The notes beneath the pieces were generated by a model. The model saw nothing but the letters and a program-made list of their open reading frames with translations, made no database searches and was not told the origin of the DNA. Below, piece by piece: positions 45,541-56,579 of a DNA stretch of 64,000 bases; positions within the stretch are counted from its first letter, which is position 1; every line of letters starts with the position of its first letter. The translations under genes and the position numbers were made by a program. Source of the DNA: Aotearoamyces nothofagi (Eukaryota > Ascomycota > Leotiomycetes > Leotiales > Tympanidaceae); contig JADDTR010000021.1 in assembly GCA_015345905.1 (NCBI GenBank), positions 470,708-534,707 of the forward strand, read 5' to 3'.

Positions 45541-45785
45541 ATAGGCCGGCTATATTTGCTCTTTTAAATGTGGCGGTCGGGAAAAGCTTCCACTGCCCGG
45601 AATCTTATTTTCCCGAGCGCTCTAACCTCCAAATCGAAAGGAAACAAAAACAACAAAACTAAACAACCGCATTGTACTATGCCTCTTCAACACCACCAAC
45701 CCAATTCGGGAATAGTGATGAGCAGTACAGAATTATTCTCGGAAAGAAAATATATCTTCTTCCCTCTGTTTCGAGTTGTATACAT

Positions 45786-47270
45786 ATGCGCCAACCACTT
45801 AGGAATATCCAGAACGGCGAGAGGCCTATGGTCAAACCCGTTACATCCCCCAAATCACAGCAGAACACTTGTGTACCATCTACAAGATCCGCCCCATTAT
45901 ATACCGACAGACGTCAGCCAGCGTCTCCTTCACAGCTAATCAAAACCATCGCTGATTCCCAACCAAGAGTACAACAGAAATCAAGACGTGCGACAATATC
46001 AGACTCTCTCCAACCACGACAAAAACCTTCCAAGCCTAATCGCCACACCCCGATTATCCGACCTACCAATTCAAGGTTTACAAATGATTTATGGAGCGAA
46101 GTGATGTCGGCAACTCGAGCAACGAAATCCTCTGAAGGAAGAAGTATATCAGGACGCGGGAGAGGCGTTCTATCACCCAGAGGAGGAAGCACCTACGCCG
46201 GCTCCGACGCCGGTAGTCAAAGCTCGAGAACAGCTACAGCCAAGCCAAGTGATACCGATTTCTATAAGCTGGTGTTAGTTCCCCGAGGAATTACTATTGA
46301 TGGTACCACGAACACAATACTTGCATCCAGGCACTTCTCAACATCGCCACCAGCAAAACGAAGGTCAGATCACTATCAGGAGAAAACGGGGAGCAGCGCT
46401 TCACGGGTCTGGTTAGAAAGCGACGAAGAGTTCGTGAAAGAAGTATTAGGCGAATATACATGGATGAAGACACACGGATGCTGTGAGGCCGAGTTTGCAA
46501 CATACGGCAAGGAGGTATTGATTCGAAGGGAGTCTCGGTATAGATCTAGGGACGAGAGAGCATGGATGACACGTCGGTTGGTAGAAGTCGTCACGAAACC
46601 CAAGGCCGTCGACTCGGAGACCCCGCCCAGAAATCTGAGACCGTGGTGGAGCCCGCCCCTCATCGATCCATCCCTTCCTAGCAAGCCATATACGTACGAC
46701 ATTCGCCCAGACTGTCAGTACTGGCTGTCATTGAACTTCGCCAATCGAGAATACAAGCGACTGTATAAAGAACATGTCTACGAGAATGATGGCGAAGCCG
46801 TTTGTCCATACTTCACTATCGAATTCAAGAAGGACACAAGCACTTACGATACAGCAACAAATCAGCTTGCTACAGCTGCGGCTCTAGCTCTTCACAATCG
46901 ATGTATACTCAAGCATCGATATCTCCAATATCATGACACGCCGTGGTCCGAGGTAATTGCAAGTCCTATCCGACATTACGGCCTTACCTTCTCTGGCAGC
47001 GAATATCAATTCTGGTGCATTAAGCCTAATGTGTCGCAGCAAGATATCAAGGTCGACTGGACGTGGCAGGGCTGTAAGATGTCAAATGTTTCTCGTGGGA
47101 AGTTACTAGGCGAGGTCGAGGTTGAGGATTTTATTGAATGGTCTAACGAGATTCATTGCTGGGGGCTTACGGAATATGGACGGGCATGTGAGGAGGATGT
47201 AAAGGGATGTATTGATTATGGGCCAAGTGGAGTGAGAACGTCTTCAGCTAATGCGCTGAGTTATGACTGA
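45786..47270 (+). CDS. Hypothetical fungal protein with possible nuclease-like core, 494 aa
   Basis: The frame is open from upstream of 45786 to 47270. The first ATG in frame is at 45786; another at 45828 is possible, and a spliced start from an ATG at 45679 cannot be ruled out. The N-terminal third is basic and Ser/Arg-rich. The rest is folded-looking: WMKTHGCCEAEFATYGKE, RPWWSPPLIDPSLPS, DCQYWLSLNFANREYK, then CPYFTIEFKKD followed by a long Ala-rich helix (TNQLATAAALALHNRC). The family resembles large fungal hypotheticals of the DUF7924 type, from memory only. The E-F-K strand before a helix recalls PD-(D/E)XK folds; catalysis is not shown. The gene sits intact between two RIP-eroded blocks, so it has probably been kept by selection or arrived late. 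Confidence 0.7.
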   Translation: MRQPLRNIQNGERPMVKPVTSPKSQQNTCVPSTRSAPLYTDRRQPASPSQLIKTIADSQPRVQQKSRRATISDSLQPRQKPSKPNRHTPIIRPTNSRFTNDLWSEVMSATRATKSSEGRSISGRGRGVLSPRGGSTYAGSDAGSQSSRTATAKPSDTDFYKLVLVPRGITIDGTTNTILASRHFSTSPPAKRRSDHYQEKTGSSASRVWLESDEEFVKEVLGEYTWMKTHGCCEAEFATYGKEVLIRRESRYRSRDERAWMTRRLVEVVTKPKAVDSETPPRNLRPWWSPPLIDPSLPSKPYTYDIRPDCQYWLSLNFANREYKRLYKEHVYENDGEAVCPYFTIEFKKDTSTYDTATNQLATAAALALHNRCILKHRYLQYHDTPWSEVIASPIRHYGLTFSGSEYQFWCIKPNVSQQDIKVDWTWQGCKMSNVSRGKLLGEVEVEDFIEWSNEIHCWGLTEYGRACEEDVKGCIDYGPSGVRTSSANALSYD

Positions 47271-47788
47271 TAGATGTAGCTCGTCAGCTCTGTAGTACTT
47301 AGAGCTGGTGACTATTCGCGCCTCGTTTAAGTGGGAGACGTCTCCCAAGACTAACCAATGGTTATCTATCCCTTCAAATTTGTCGCTTCGCCTTCGGAAA
47401 AATAGAGTGTAAGAGCCTCGAAAAGAGTTTTCGCTTCCTCTCCTCAAAATCTTCCTCTTTCCTGTTCACCAACCCGCGATAACTGAGCAGCCAATACTTT
47501 TAGATAACGTTTTCAACATTCAAAAACGATGCTTTGTACGGATATAATCTATGATCACATTTGATCAGCTCCTCCTGCCGACTATCGTCTACATGCTCAT
47601 GTATAAGCAAAAAGCACTGAGGCTTGAGTACTAGAGAGTTTCAATTAATTTTTATTCGTCAGGCATGGACTTTTCAAGCATCTAGATGGATGATTTAAAC
47701 GATGGCCAGATAGCTTACCTATCTCATTCACTTTCAGCTCAACGTGAATTGAGCTGCCACTTGCCCGAAAACACCCTCCAGTGTGGAC
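47271..47788. other. Short intergenic interval
   Basis: About 520 bp between the 494-aa gene and the end of the broken DUF3723-type gene. Normal base composition, no gene seen. Confidence 0.5.
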
Positions 47789-48676
47789 TCATTGCCGCTC
47801 GTCTTCCCGAGGGACCTCGGTGATACCCAATCCAACTATGTTAGAGAGGCTCGCTGGGCCGAGAAAAGCCAGATACCTACAACGTTTAACAAAGAATGAG
47901 CTGATACCTCCGCCGCCATTTCGATAGTCAGATACAGGGGCATGAACTTTGTTCAAAAAGAGGTGGTTGCGATCCGTTGTATCTGAGCACTCATTGGGCC
48001 AGATGCCGCATCGTTGAGTAAAAGGCTCTCCTAAGTCATGGACTGTGATCCAAGGAGTTGAACTTTCCTCGATACTGCCTGTCGACTGAGATAGGTGCCT
48101 CTTGATGTCCTTTGTCAAGCTCTGAATCTGAACGTCACTGAACTTGCCCAACTGTAGAGGAATCAATTTGAAGAGCATCTCCGCCACCGTCTTCTTCAAT
48201 GGATCGGTCTCAAGCATACGTGTGATTTCCGGTGAGGAAAAGCCAAGGCGATCGGCAAGCTTCACCATCTCGAACCATAGAAGATAATTGGGAGCATTAG
48301 CCGTCCGCTTCTCCGGATTCATATCCCGCTTAGGGGCGTTTCCTTTTGGGGTCGATATCGTTCGTAGACTACAGAGCTACAGCTCCTGTAGTACGATTTC
48401 GAATATGTCCTGCCGCTTTCCACAGATCAAAATGTGAGAATGATGGCTTTGCTGTATAGGTACAGTAATCTTGTCGGAGTTTAGACAAGGCTTTCACGGA
48501 CGGTGCCATTGTAGCCCGAAACCAAGGCCTTCAGAAGTTCTACTGCCGGCTCAAGATCTCGAATATCTTTGAATAAGGTGTATAGGCTTGGGATTAGAAA
48601 GTCTACAGCAAGAAGACGATACAGGATACCGGCTCGCTTTAAAGGACTCTTAATCCCAGGGAACAGTTTATATATA
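47789..48676 (-). pseudogene. Broken DUF3723-type gene
   Basis: Two pieces on the minus strand read like consecutive parts of a DUF3723 protein. The upstream piece (48676-48484) reads LFPGIKSPLKRAGILYRLLA, then VDFLIPSLYTLFKDIRDLEP, and stops at a TAA near 48481. A short piece in a shifted frame follows (KLRQDYCTYTAKPSFSHFDL). The downstream piece (48376-47789, 177 aa from its first ATG at 48322) reads KLADRLGFSSPEITRMLETD, later RCGIWP and ISSFFVKRCRYLAFLGPASL, the typical C-terminal block. An in-frame TAG at 48377-48379 separates it from what precedes. More decayed sequence continues to about 48780 and then merges into the AT-rich block. The family assignment rests on my memory of these blocks. 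The gene is not functional as it stands. Confidence 0.65.
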
Positions 48677-48679
48677 TAT

Positions 48680-51335
48680 TCATGATAAACTTAGCATCGT
48701 CTTTCGAGACTGCTAGAACTTGTAGCTATATACTGTTGATTATAGCCTCGTCTATAAATTGAATCAAAGACTCCTCACCGACAATTGATACCAAGTTTAA
48801 TACAATAAGAGCGATATAATAAACTATCTTCTAAAATCTTTGATCTTTAGTAAATATTGAATAGTTTAGAGCAATAGTAGATCTTATTATATTTCAATAG
48901 TAAGAATATATCTATAGAGTCCAGTTTGAATATATTCTATATTTCTCTTAATAATAATATTAAATCTAAAGCCTTTATAAAAAGTATCTATTTTAATAAA
49001 GCTCTCAAATTTTATTCTTTAAAATTGTTAAACTATTTAGTCTATTATTATATAGCTGAAAGAATTATATCTAATAAAAATATCTCTATCTATATAGCTA
49101 TTTAGATTATAATCTTTATATATTCTCTTTTTAATTTTATCTATAAAATCTATAAATCTATTAAAAAGATCTAGTTTAAAGAAGAAATATAAAAACTATA
49201 TCTATAAAAATCAACTATCTACTACTATTTTAATAGAAGAAGAAATACTATATCTATATAGATTTTATATTGTCTATATAAACTCTTTAATATTATTTTA
49301 GTTTAAAGCTATAACTTTTATAAATAGTATTATAAAATATCTCTAAACTCTTTTATAGTAATATCTAAATTTCTAAACTCTAGTTCTAGAATAAAGTCTT
49401 TAATTATAATAGAAATATTATACTTTAGTTTATATTAAAAGTATTCTATTTTAATAAACTTATATTAAAATCTTTTAATATTCTTTAAATTAGATATATA
49501 GATTAGATTTAAAAATATAAAACTAGTAAAGTAAATATAAACTATTACTTTAAAATTTAATTTCTTATTATCTATTATCTACTATTTAAATACAACTTTA
49601 AATTCTATAAATTCTATAAGTTCTATATATAAAATTATTATAAATATTAAAAATAGAATTATAAGAAAGGTATATAACTAATATATATAATCAATTAAAG
49701 TAATATATCTTTGACTATAAATAGACTAATTAATAGTCTAGTCTAGTCTAGTCTTAAAAGTAATTTATAAACCATTTCAAAGATTGAACTATTTAGATCT
49801 GAACTAGACTAAATTATAAATAAATAGTCTAGTCTTAAATAGAAAATAGAGACTATTTCTAGAAATAGTTTAGTTTAGATTAAACTAGACTATATAGTCT
49901 AGTCTAAACTATAAAGAACTATTCTTAGAACTCTTATAACTATTTTTAAAAAGGGAATTTTATAACTTTTTTTATCTATATAGAATAATAATATTTAATA
50001 GTAATATTCTAAGTATTAAAATTATAAAAAAAGTAGTAATTAGAGTATTTAGAAAAGAAATAGTCTAAGATCTCTAGAATTAAATTAGACTATTTCTAAA
50101 TAATTTAGTCTAGTCTAGACTATTTATTTATAGTCTAGTTTTAAAAACTATAATATAGACTATTTAAAAATCAAGATATTTAAAGACTAAACTAGTCTAG
50201 TTTTAAAAACTATAATATAGACTATTTAAAAATCAAGATATTTAAAGACTAAACTAGACTACTTTTTATAGTTTAATTTGATTTAGACTATTTATTTATA
50301 GTTTAGTCTAGTTAATTTAACTATAAATATAATCAATTGAAACTATAACTTTAATCTTTAATAGTTAGTTTAACTATAATACTATTATAATAATATCTTA
50401 CTTAGAAGAAAAGTATTTAAAAATCTCTTTAATCTTTAAATAGAGAAAATAACTAATTTATTCTAGATAAATAAAAATAGTTATAAATAATAGTAGAATA
50501 AGGTTTTCTAGAAAGTTTATAGAAGTTAAATTATAGAATTTAATATTTAAATCAAAAGAAAAATATAAACTATAGTACTTTAAATCTTAGTAGACTTTAT
50601 AAATAATTTTTAATATATTATAATTTTTTTATCTATATAGAATAGTAATATTTAATAATAATACTCTTAGTATTAGAATTATAAAAAAAGTAGTAATTAG
50701 AATATTTAGAAAAGAAATAGTCTAAGATTTTTAGAACTAGATTAAACTATCTCTAAATAATTCAGTCTAATCTAGACTATTTATTTATAGTCTAGTTTTA
50801 AGAATTATAGTATAGACTATTTAAAAATCAAGATATTTAAAGACTAAACTAGACTATTTTTTATAGTTTAATTTAATCTAGATTATTTATTTATAGTCTA
50901 ATTTAGCTAGTCTAATTATCTTAAATTTTAAAATTAATATCTTTAGCTTTTTTTTTATATAATAGATTTCTACTATCTAAATAATATCTATAACCTTTTA
51001 TATTTTCTTCTAATTAAAAAAATTATCTTTATTACTACTTTATTTAATATAGTTTATAAATTTTTTAACTAAAGTAAAAGATCAATATTTATATTCTTTT
51101 AATATTAGAGATAGATAATAATAGAAATAGTAGAGTAATATTTATAATTATTAATATTTTAGAAGTTGATTTATATTTATAGAATATTTTATATATATAC
51201 TTTTTTAAAAAAAAACTATCTAGTAAATAATAATAACTACTTTTTAACTATATTTTATAGAAGCTTTTATAAAAAAACTTATATATATAAAACTATTATT
51301 TTATACAAATAAAAATAATAGAAACTATATTATCT
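48680..51335. repeat. AT-rich RIP-eroded block (right) made of several copies of one repeat family
   Basis: About 2.65 kb of extreme AT content with no coding potential. Within it, a unit at about 49970-50300 is repeated at about 50630-50900 with few changes, and a shorter segment of roughly 57 bp is tandemly duplicated at about 50140-50255. Words such as TAGTCTAGTCTAG are RIP forms of the GGTCCGGTCCGG subterminal repeats of the hAT-like element seen at 63626. GC content jumps at about 51340. Confidence 0.88.
49722..49800 (+). mobile_element. RIP-mutated terminal end of a hAT-like transposon
   Basis: The sequence starting TAGACTAATTAATAGTCTAG aligns without gaps to the less damaged terminus at 63626 (TAGACTGGCCAACGGTCCGG). 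Over the first 54 or so bases the roughly 19 differences are all C-to-T or G-to-A. The matched stretch then continues with scattered mismatches. The other end of this copy is not recognisable. Confidence 0.8.
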
Positions 51336-51891
51336 CAGTACTGCAGCCTGCCTCCCCGGGTTTGGCGTCCGCTGCATTGGGCAAGGCGTGTACACGGGCC
51401 CACCGCCGCTTTCAACGTCTATAAGAGTCGCGCTCCCCCTGCTGCTCGATCATCTTCTTTATGAACCCCTTCCAACACGCCTGCGCTCGGTCGTTTCTAC
51501 CTGATTGTACACCGTCGGCCCCTCTCATGTCGACCCACTTAGGATGCCCTATGATCGGCCTTGCCGCAGCTGAAAACCTAGACGGCACGGCCAGTTTGCG
51601 GCCAGAACCCTCGATCTCCTACTCTGCACTCGATGCTCTTGACCAGCACAAGGACGATCATAGCCCTGAATCGCCTTGTATTGGCTGAGATATAAGCACA
51701 GAGCTACGTCAGCTCTCTCTCCTCAACGTCGCACTATCACAAGCCCTACGGCAATGTCCTCGGTGATTGCGATGGTGGGAGGCTTCCCCTCAGCATTCCT
51801 CTATACATTAGGATCTTAGTACCGCATCGTATAGGGGAAATATCTAGACAGGTCGGGTCATTGGTTCAATGAAGACGATGTACAGATATCA
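51336..51891. other. Interval between the AT-rich block and the Myb-like gene
   Basis: Normal GC content returns abruptly here. A TATA-like GATATAAGC at about 51688 lies 200 bp before the ATG at 51892 and could be the promoter of the Myb-like gene. A 75-codon frame at 51461-51688 has no recognisable feature. Confidence 0.4.
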
Positions 51892-52868
51892 ATGCCTTGC
51901 AAACTATACTCTCAAGACTTGGCTTCACAGATAGACATTGTCCGAGTTCGCGAGATGCGCTCTGGCCTGCACAAAGGTAGGAAAGTTTTCGAGTGCCTAG
52001 TCGATGTGTTCGGTCTCGATGGCCATACCTGGACCACTGAAGATCAATTAAGAATCTCACTAAGCCCTAGCTTGGTCGCTGAGCTTAAAGGTGACTGAAT
52101 GCCCCGTTTTGAAAATCTTGAGGAACAGGTTGCTAATAGAATACATCTCGAATAGCGTCTTCTCCCTATCCCTTGAGCGAAGCACAGCGTGATATTCTTC
52201 TCAGACATTCAGCAACTCCGATCAGAGACGAGCACGGCTATACGTCACGAACCTCTCGAAGCTCTTCTGCCTCACCCGACTCTGCGCTGAAGGGCGAGCC
52301 TACGACACAGAAGCGAGGGCACCAAGACGCGCATACAGAGATCAGCAGCGACACCTACCATTCTACGAACACCGATGACAATTACGACACCTATAATATA
52401 AGCGACGAGGACCTACGACCTGCAAAGCGACGAAAGCCACGCCCAGCGCCTGCCGCGACTCCAACCATCTCCCGCAGACATACCCCAGAGCTCCCAGTTG
52501 CTGAGTATCAAGAGTGGCCCTTCCAAGGCTTCCTCAAACGCACTAGGATCGGAGATGATGTGACGTACAATCTTGAGTTCAAACTGCCAGCGATCTCGGA
52601 ACACCTTCAGTCACCGATTGATCCCAAAGCATTGGACATCAATCACGACGCTGCAGAACATTCTAAGATACACCGAACACCGTTGAAGCCAAAGAAGAGT
52701 AGGGTTTCATGGATAGAAGACGATGTAAAGCTGGCCCAGATGTGGAACGAAGGCCGTTCGTGGGGATACATCTTTGCTCACCTCTCTCACCGGAGTGAAG
52801 GGTCTATCCGGGTGCGCTGTTCGACAAAATTCAAAAAGCGACCTCGTACAAAGCCCGGTTGTTCTTGA
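51892..52868 (+). CDS. Myb/SANT-like protein of a repeated fungal family, 303 aa
   Basis: Exons 51892-52090 and 52156-52868 join in frame across a 65-nt intron (donor GTGACT, branch-like GCTAAT, acceptor TAG). The N-terminal part (IDIVRVREMRSGLHKGRKVF, then DGHTWTTEDQLRISLSPSLV) is followed after the splice by LSEAQRDILLRHS. A polar Ser/Asp/Thr-rich middle has a basic patch (DLRPAKRRKPRP). Then come the block EYQEWPFQGFLKRTRIGDDV and a C-terminal Myb/SANT-like domain (SRVSWIEDDVKLAQMWNEGR, then SWGYIFAHLSHRSEGSIRVR). The domain has Trp/Ile in the usual positions and ends in a basic tail, so DNA binding is likely. I recall similar proteins in many near-identical copies in Eurotiales genomes, not checked here. 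The start lies in a region of uncertain 5' structure. Confidence 0.65.
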
Positions 52869-53281
52869 ACTAGTGAAGCGACCAATTGCTTCGTTGACGT
52901 TGGGCTCCTGCATCGGAGAAGGTCGAGCCGTCAAGCAGCAGCGCGATAGTGACGATTCAAGTGATAGAGATCTAGATGCAAGGCAGAGCAGGGCTGTTCG
53001 GCCCGCAATATGTACGCGCTGGAACATGATCCGGCCCAGAGTCAAAATAGCCTTTCCCCACAGCTCGATCCTTTGCGAGCCGAGAAACTGAGCGTCTTCA
53101 ATTAGTGATATAAGAGTTGAGCTGTAGACATTAGATGGGAGGACAGAGCGGGGGACGGGGACTATCTTAAGCATTGCCATAGTTTAAGAACTCATAAGCT
53201 GCGTAAGTGTGCATAGATAGGGATGCAAATTAAGTATGCTAAGTTCCTCCAGCGCTGAACCACTTAATTAGAGGTCAACTC
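52869..53281. other. Intergenic interval between convergent genes
   Basis: About 410 bp between the stop of the Myb-like gene and the stop of the minus-strand 245-aa gene. Open frames that overlap from the Myb-like gene have no own support. Confidence 0.5.
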
Positions 53282-54093
53282 TTATCCTCGAGTCTCCTCG
53301 ACCTTGCCTAGTTCAGTTAGATAATTCACCATGCTCAATTTTACTTCTGACTCTTTCAAGTAAATAGCCATTGGGCGCTCGACAGGCTCTGTACGTTTTC
53401 GCCGAGCAATCCTATCAGCTTCTTCAAAGTCTCGCCACATCAAGTTGACGGCCACATCTGGCCAGGTCTTCCATCTCTTACCTCTTTCAAGCTCCGGTAT
53501 GGGCAATCTATCGTCTTCCGGTACCCTTGACCAGAGTTCACTAGCTAAATGGCATACAAAACTGTCGAGATGATTCTTGGATCCGCTCCACCGACTCTCC
53601 TGGAACGCTTCCATGTGTTTGCTCAAGTCCCCAGACTTCCCCCAAGTCTTATTTTGACACTCGATGACTTGAATGAAACTAACCTCTGTCAGCGCTCAAG
53701 TATGTTTGATCATATCCCCAGCACTTACTATATAATGTCCTTGGATCTATCCGACTCACTCATCATGACTCTGAAGATATCCCTCTCCCAGGTGTGACTT
53801 AGGTGAGCGAAGGTAGGAAACCAGAATCGTGGATGACTTGAAAGAGGTACTTCGATTCGTCGCGCTTCTATACCTAAATCTCCTTTATAATAGCTAGGGA
53901 CAAGTACAGACACTGGTCTCTTTCCGTGGGATGCCTCTACCAGCCTCGTCGGTTCATTGATTGCAATAGAGGCAAAATGGAATTTTATGTAATCCCCTGG
54001 CTTGATCCGGGTGTACATAGGTAAGGTACGCCATTCATCCCCGACGGTGTACTGGGATCCAACATGCAGAACACGCATCGAACTGACCGCCAT
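53282..54093 (-). CDS. Hypothetical protein, two exons, 245 aa
   Basis: Exons 54093-53760 and 53685-53282 join in frame across a 74-nt intron with donor GTGAGT and a CTGAC branch site next to the acceptor. The protein starts MAVSSMRVLHVGSQYTVGDE. The N-terminal half is beta-rich in appearance (PGDYIKFHFASIAI, then RPVSVLVPSYY and a Phe/Trp-rich FWFPTFAHLSHTWER). The second half is helical and charged (NKTWGKSGDLSKHMEAF, then WKTWPDVAVNLMWRDFEEAD). There is no signal peptide or membrane helix. I do not recognise the family. It is divergent from the C2H2/helical-repeat gene at 54351, with 257 bp between the starts. Confidence 0.6.
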
Positions 54094-54350
54094 TGGTAAC
54101 ACAAACGATTGTTATAAGATAAACGAGAACACAGCTCTTCAACCGTGCTCGAGGAATTGCTAATATATAGAATCAGAGTCCACCATCTTTGGATTCAATG
54201 ATCGTAATGAATTCTAGTAGACCCTGTGCTTTCCTTCTGCGAGTGCCAGAGTAGGCTTAGTACACATGCGAGGGCACGAGCCTAGGCGGTGTGCATTTGA
54301 AGCATTTTTGAACGACGTCTCATGAACTACAGCCCGGATCTTCTTCAAGG

Positions 54351-56193
54351 ATGGAGACGACGCATAAATGTCCCGTCTGCAACTTCAAGCGTTCTGAACA
54401 GAGGAAAATCAACGCACATATCTTGGCCAAACATCCTCAAGAGGCTAAGGGCCTGTTCACCTGTGACGTATGCTCAACAACATTCCAATCGTCCCAAGGA
54501 CGGGGGGGTCATCTACGCACCTGTAGGAAACAAGCCGCCATTTTCAAACAGATACTACAAGGCTCCCCTTCCATTTTCGAAAGCTCCCAGTTGGTTCCAT
54601 CGTCCAGCTTTAGTCCGCTAGCCAAACGTACACACACCCGCCGCCAACCAATCACTGTCGGACTAAAGCTACCCCCGATTCAACCAATCGACCAGGGACC
54701 TCTGCTGTTGCACGGAATACCTGCTTATGAAGCATCTACAACGGGCTCTCAAGTAGCCCTGTTTGAGCAAGATGCCGCTGCCGATCATCTCAAGGTCAGT
54801 GTACTTGGGTATATGATTTCTGGTATGCTAAATGTCCCGGTAGCTGTTCATACCACCGTTGTTCTATGCCATGGGCAATCATGTACCCAAGATCTTACTT
54901 CATCGCGCAGCCTTTCCACAGCAGCGATGGAGCGAGCGGGGAGAGGTTTGTGAGGTGATGCCACACGAGGCTGATCTTCACACGGATCTTGTGAATTGTC
55001 TCTCGGACGACGGAAAATTAAAGCAGGTGATCGGAGAATTGATTGCCCTCTCCCAAATCACCGAAAAATCGAGAAACGGCCTAGAAATATATACCTATCG
55101 GGACGACATCGCGCTAGTCTTGTATAGCAAAGATCCAGCGTATTGGCTCCATCGAGCTTTCGAGTTGTGTTGCTACGTCTTTCCTCGAAGTCAATTTCTC
55201 GATACCTCGTAAGCTCACTGATTACCCCTCATATTTGTCAAATCACTCATCTCCTTTACTAGGTTTAACGCAGTCGGAAAGGAGATACAATACACCCTGC
55301 AACATCTCCTACGGCTATTCGCAGAGATAAATCTCAAGGTTCCGGCAAGTAGCGACGCTATCGAGACCCTCGTAGCCGCATCTACATTCGGGACCATGGC
55401 CATTCGGAACGAGCTAGTCAAGACCGCTGCAGACCTGCACAGAGATACCGAGCAGACTGATACGCTTGCAATAATCGTCTACAGGGAAAGCGTTCTGCTA
55501 CGCTTATGCAGGAGAGTCTCTGATTCTCAACGCACCATAGAACGATTCTTTGGTCGACCGCTTATCAGGATAGTATCTCCCAGATTACATTCTCTATTAG
55601 GACTTCTCTATCTATCACAAGCCGAGAATTGGGCATACCAGTTCCAACACGAAAAGGCATACGAGGAAGCGCAAAGATGGGAGCCAGGCGACGATCCCTC
55701 GACCATGCAGTTATATGTACTTCGGAGCAAATTCAAAATCCTTGGTCGGTCGTACAAGGGTGTTGGATTCTTTGACGATGCACTTTCTGCCTTCAGAGGC
55801 TGTCTTGGGGCAATGAGATCTCAGGACTCGGAGCGATTTCTGGTCCAAGCGCACATTGCCGATGTATATTGTAAGCTGGCGTACAGTAAGTGTGAAGAGT
55901 CTATGAGTCCAGACGCTTCCTGTCTAGAGGAGGCAGAGAAGGTTGTCGGTCCTGAAGTCGAGCGCCTGTATACTAGCGCCGAACACCCAAGGCAATACCG
56001 GCGCTTTCTTCTTTCCCTGGTCGAAATCGAAATCATATACAGTAGAAAAGGGATCGCGGAATGTTTGATCAAAGACCTATTGGCTATCTATGAGAGACTT
56101 ACTGAACATGACATAAACGACCAAGTTGGACATGTGCGAACCCTTATTGCTTGGGCGCGTATCTCTGAACCTTCAAGTGCAGTTGTACGATAG
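54351..56193 (+). CDS. C2H2 zinc-finger protein with helical-repeat region, truncated by an in-frame stop
   Basis: Exons 54351-54794, 54844-55208 and 55263-56193 give 579 aa. Two zinc-finger-like motifs open the protein: HKCPVCNFKRSEQRK with a following H-x4-H, and FTCDVCSTTFQSSQGRGGHL ending in HLRTC (C2HC form). A linker follows, and from about residue 200 a long helical region of TPR-like character (RLHSLLGLLYLSQAENWAYQ, then LGRSYKGVGFFDDALSAFRG). The frame stops at TAG 56191-56193. The same frame continues to TAG at 56431-56433 for another 79 codons that look like the natural end of the helical domain (SLIYLYISLVYLRLGNRDES, ending FARRELLSAV). CAG at 56191 would restore it, so this is probably a C-to-T nonsense mutation. 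The full product would be about 659 aa, possibly a DNA- or RNA-binding regulator. Confidence 0.7.
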
Positions 56194-56579
56194 TACAGTG
56201 CGATTCACTGGAATAAAATATACAGCAAGTCTGGAACAGACGTCTTCACTTGTAGCTTGATATATCTTTATATTTCACTTGTATACCTTAGGCTCGGCAA
56301 TAGAGATGAGAGCCGAAAGGCTTTCGAGTACGCATCAGACATTGTAAGGAAAGAGAAGCGGCAATATTTGATACCTGGTGTTGGCATATATCTTTATAAT
56401 TTTGCTCGAAGAGAGTTGTTGTCGGCGGTATAGTGGCAACTGCCGGAGATATAAAATCTAAGATCTTTAGAATTCATTCGGATCCTCTATACTTAAATAC
56501 TATCAAGTATAGATGCTCTAGCCCAGCTATTATTCCCTCTGTCGGCCCATCTGCTATACCTCCAGACGGAACTTGAACT

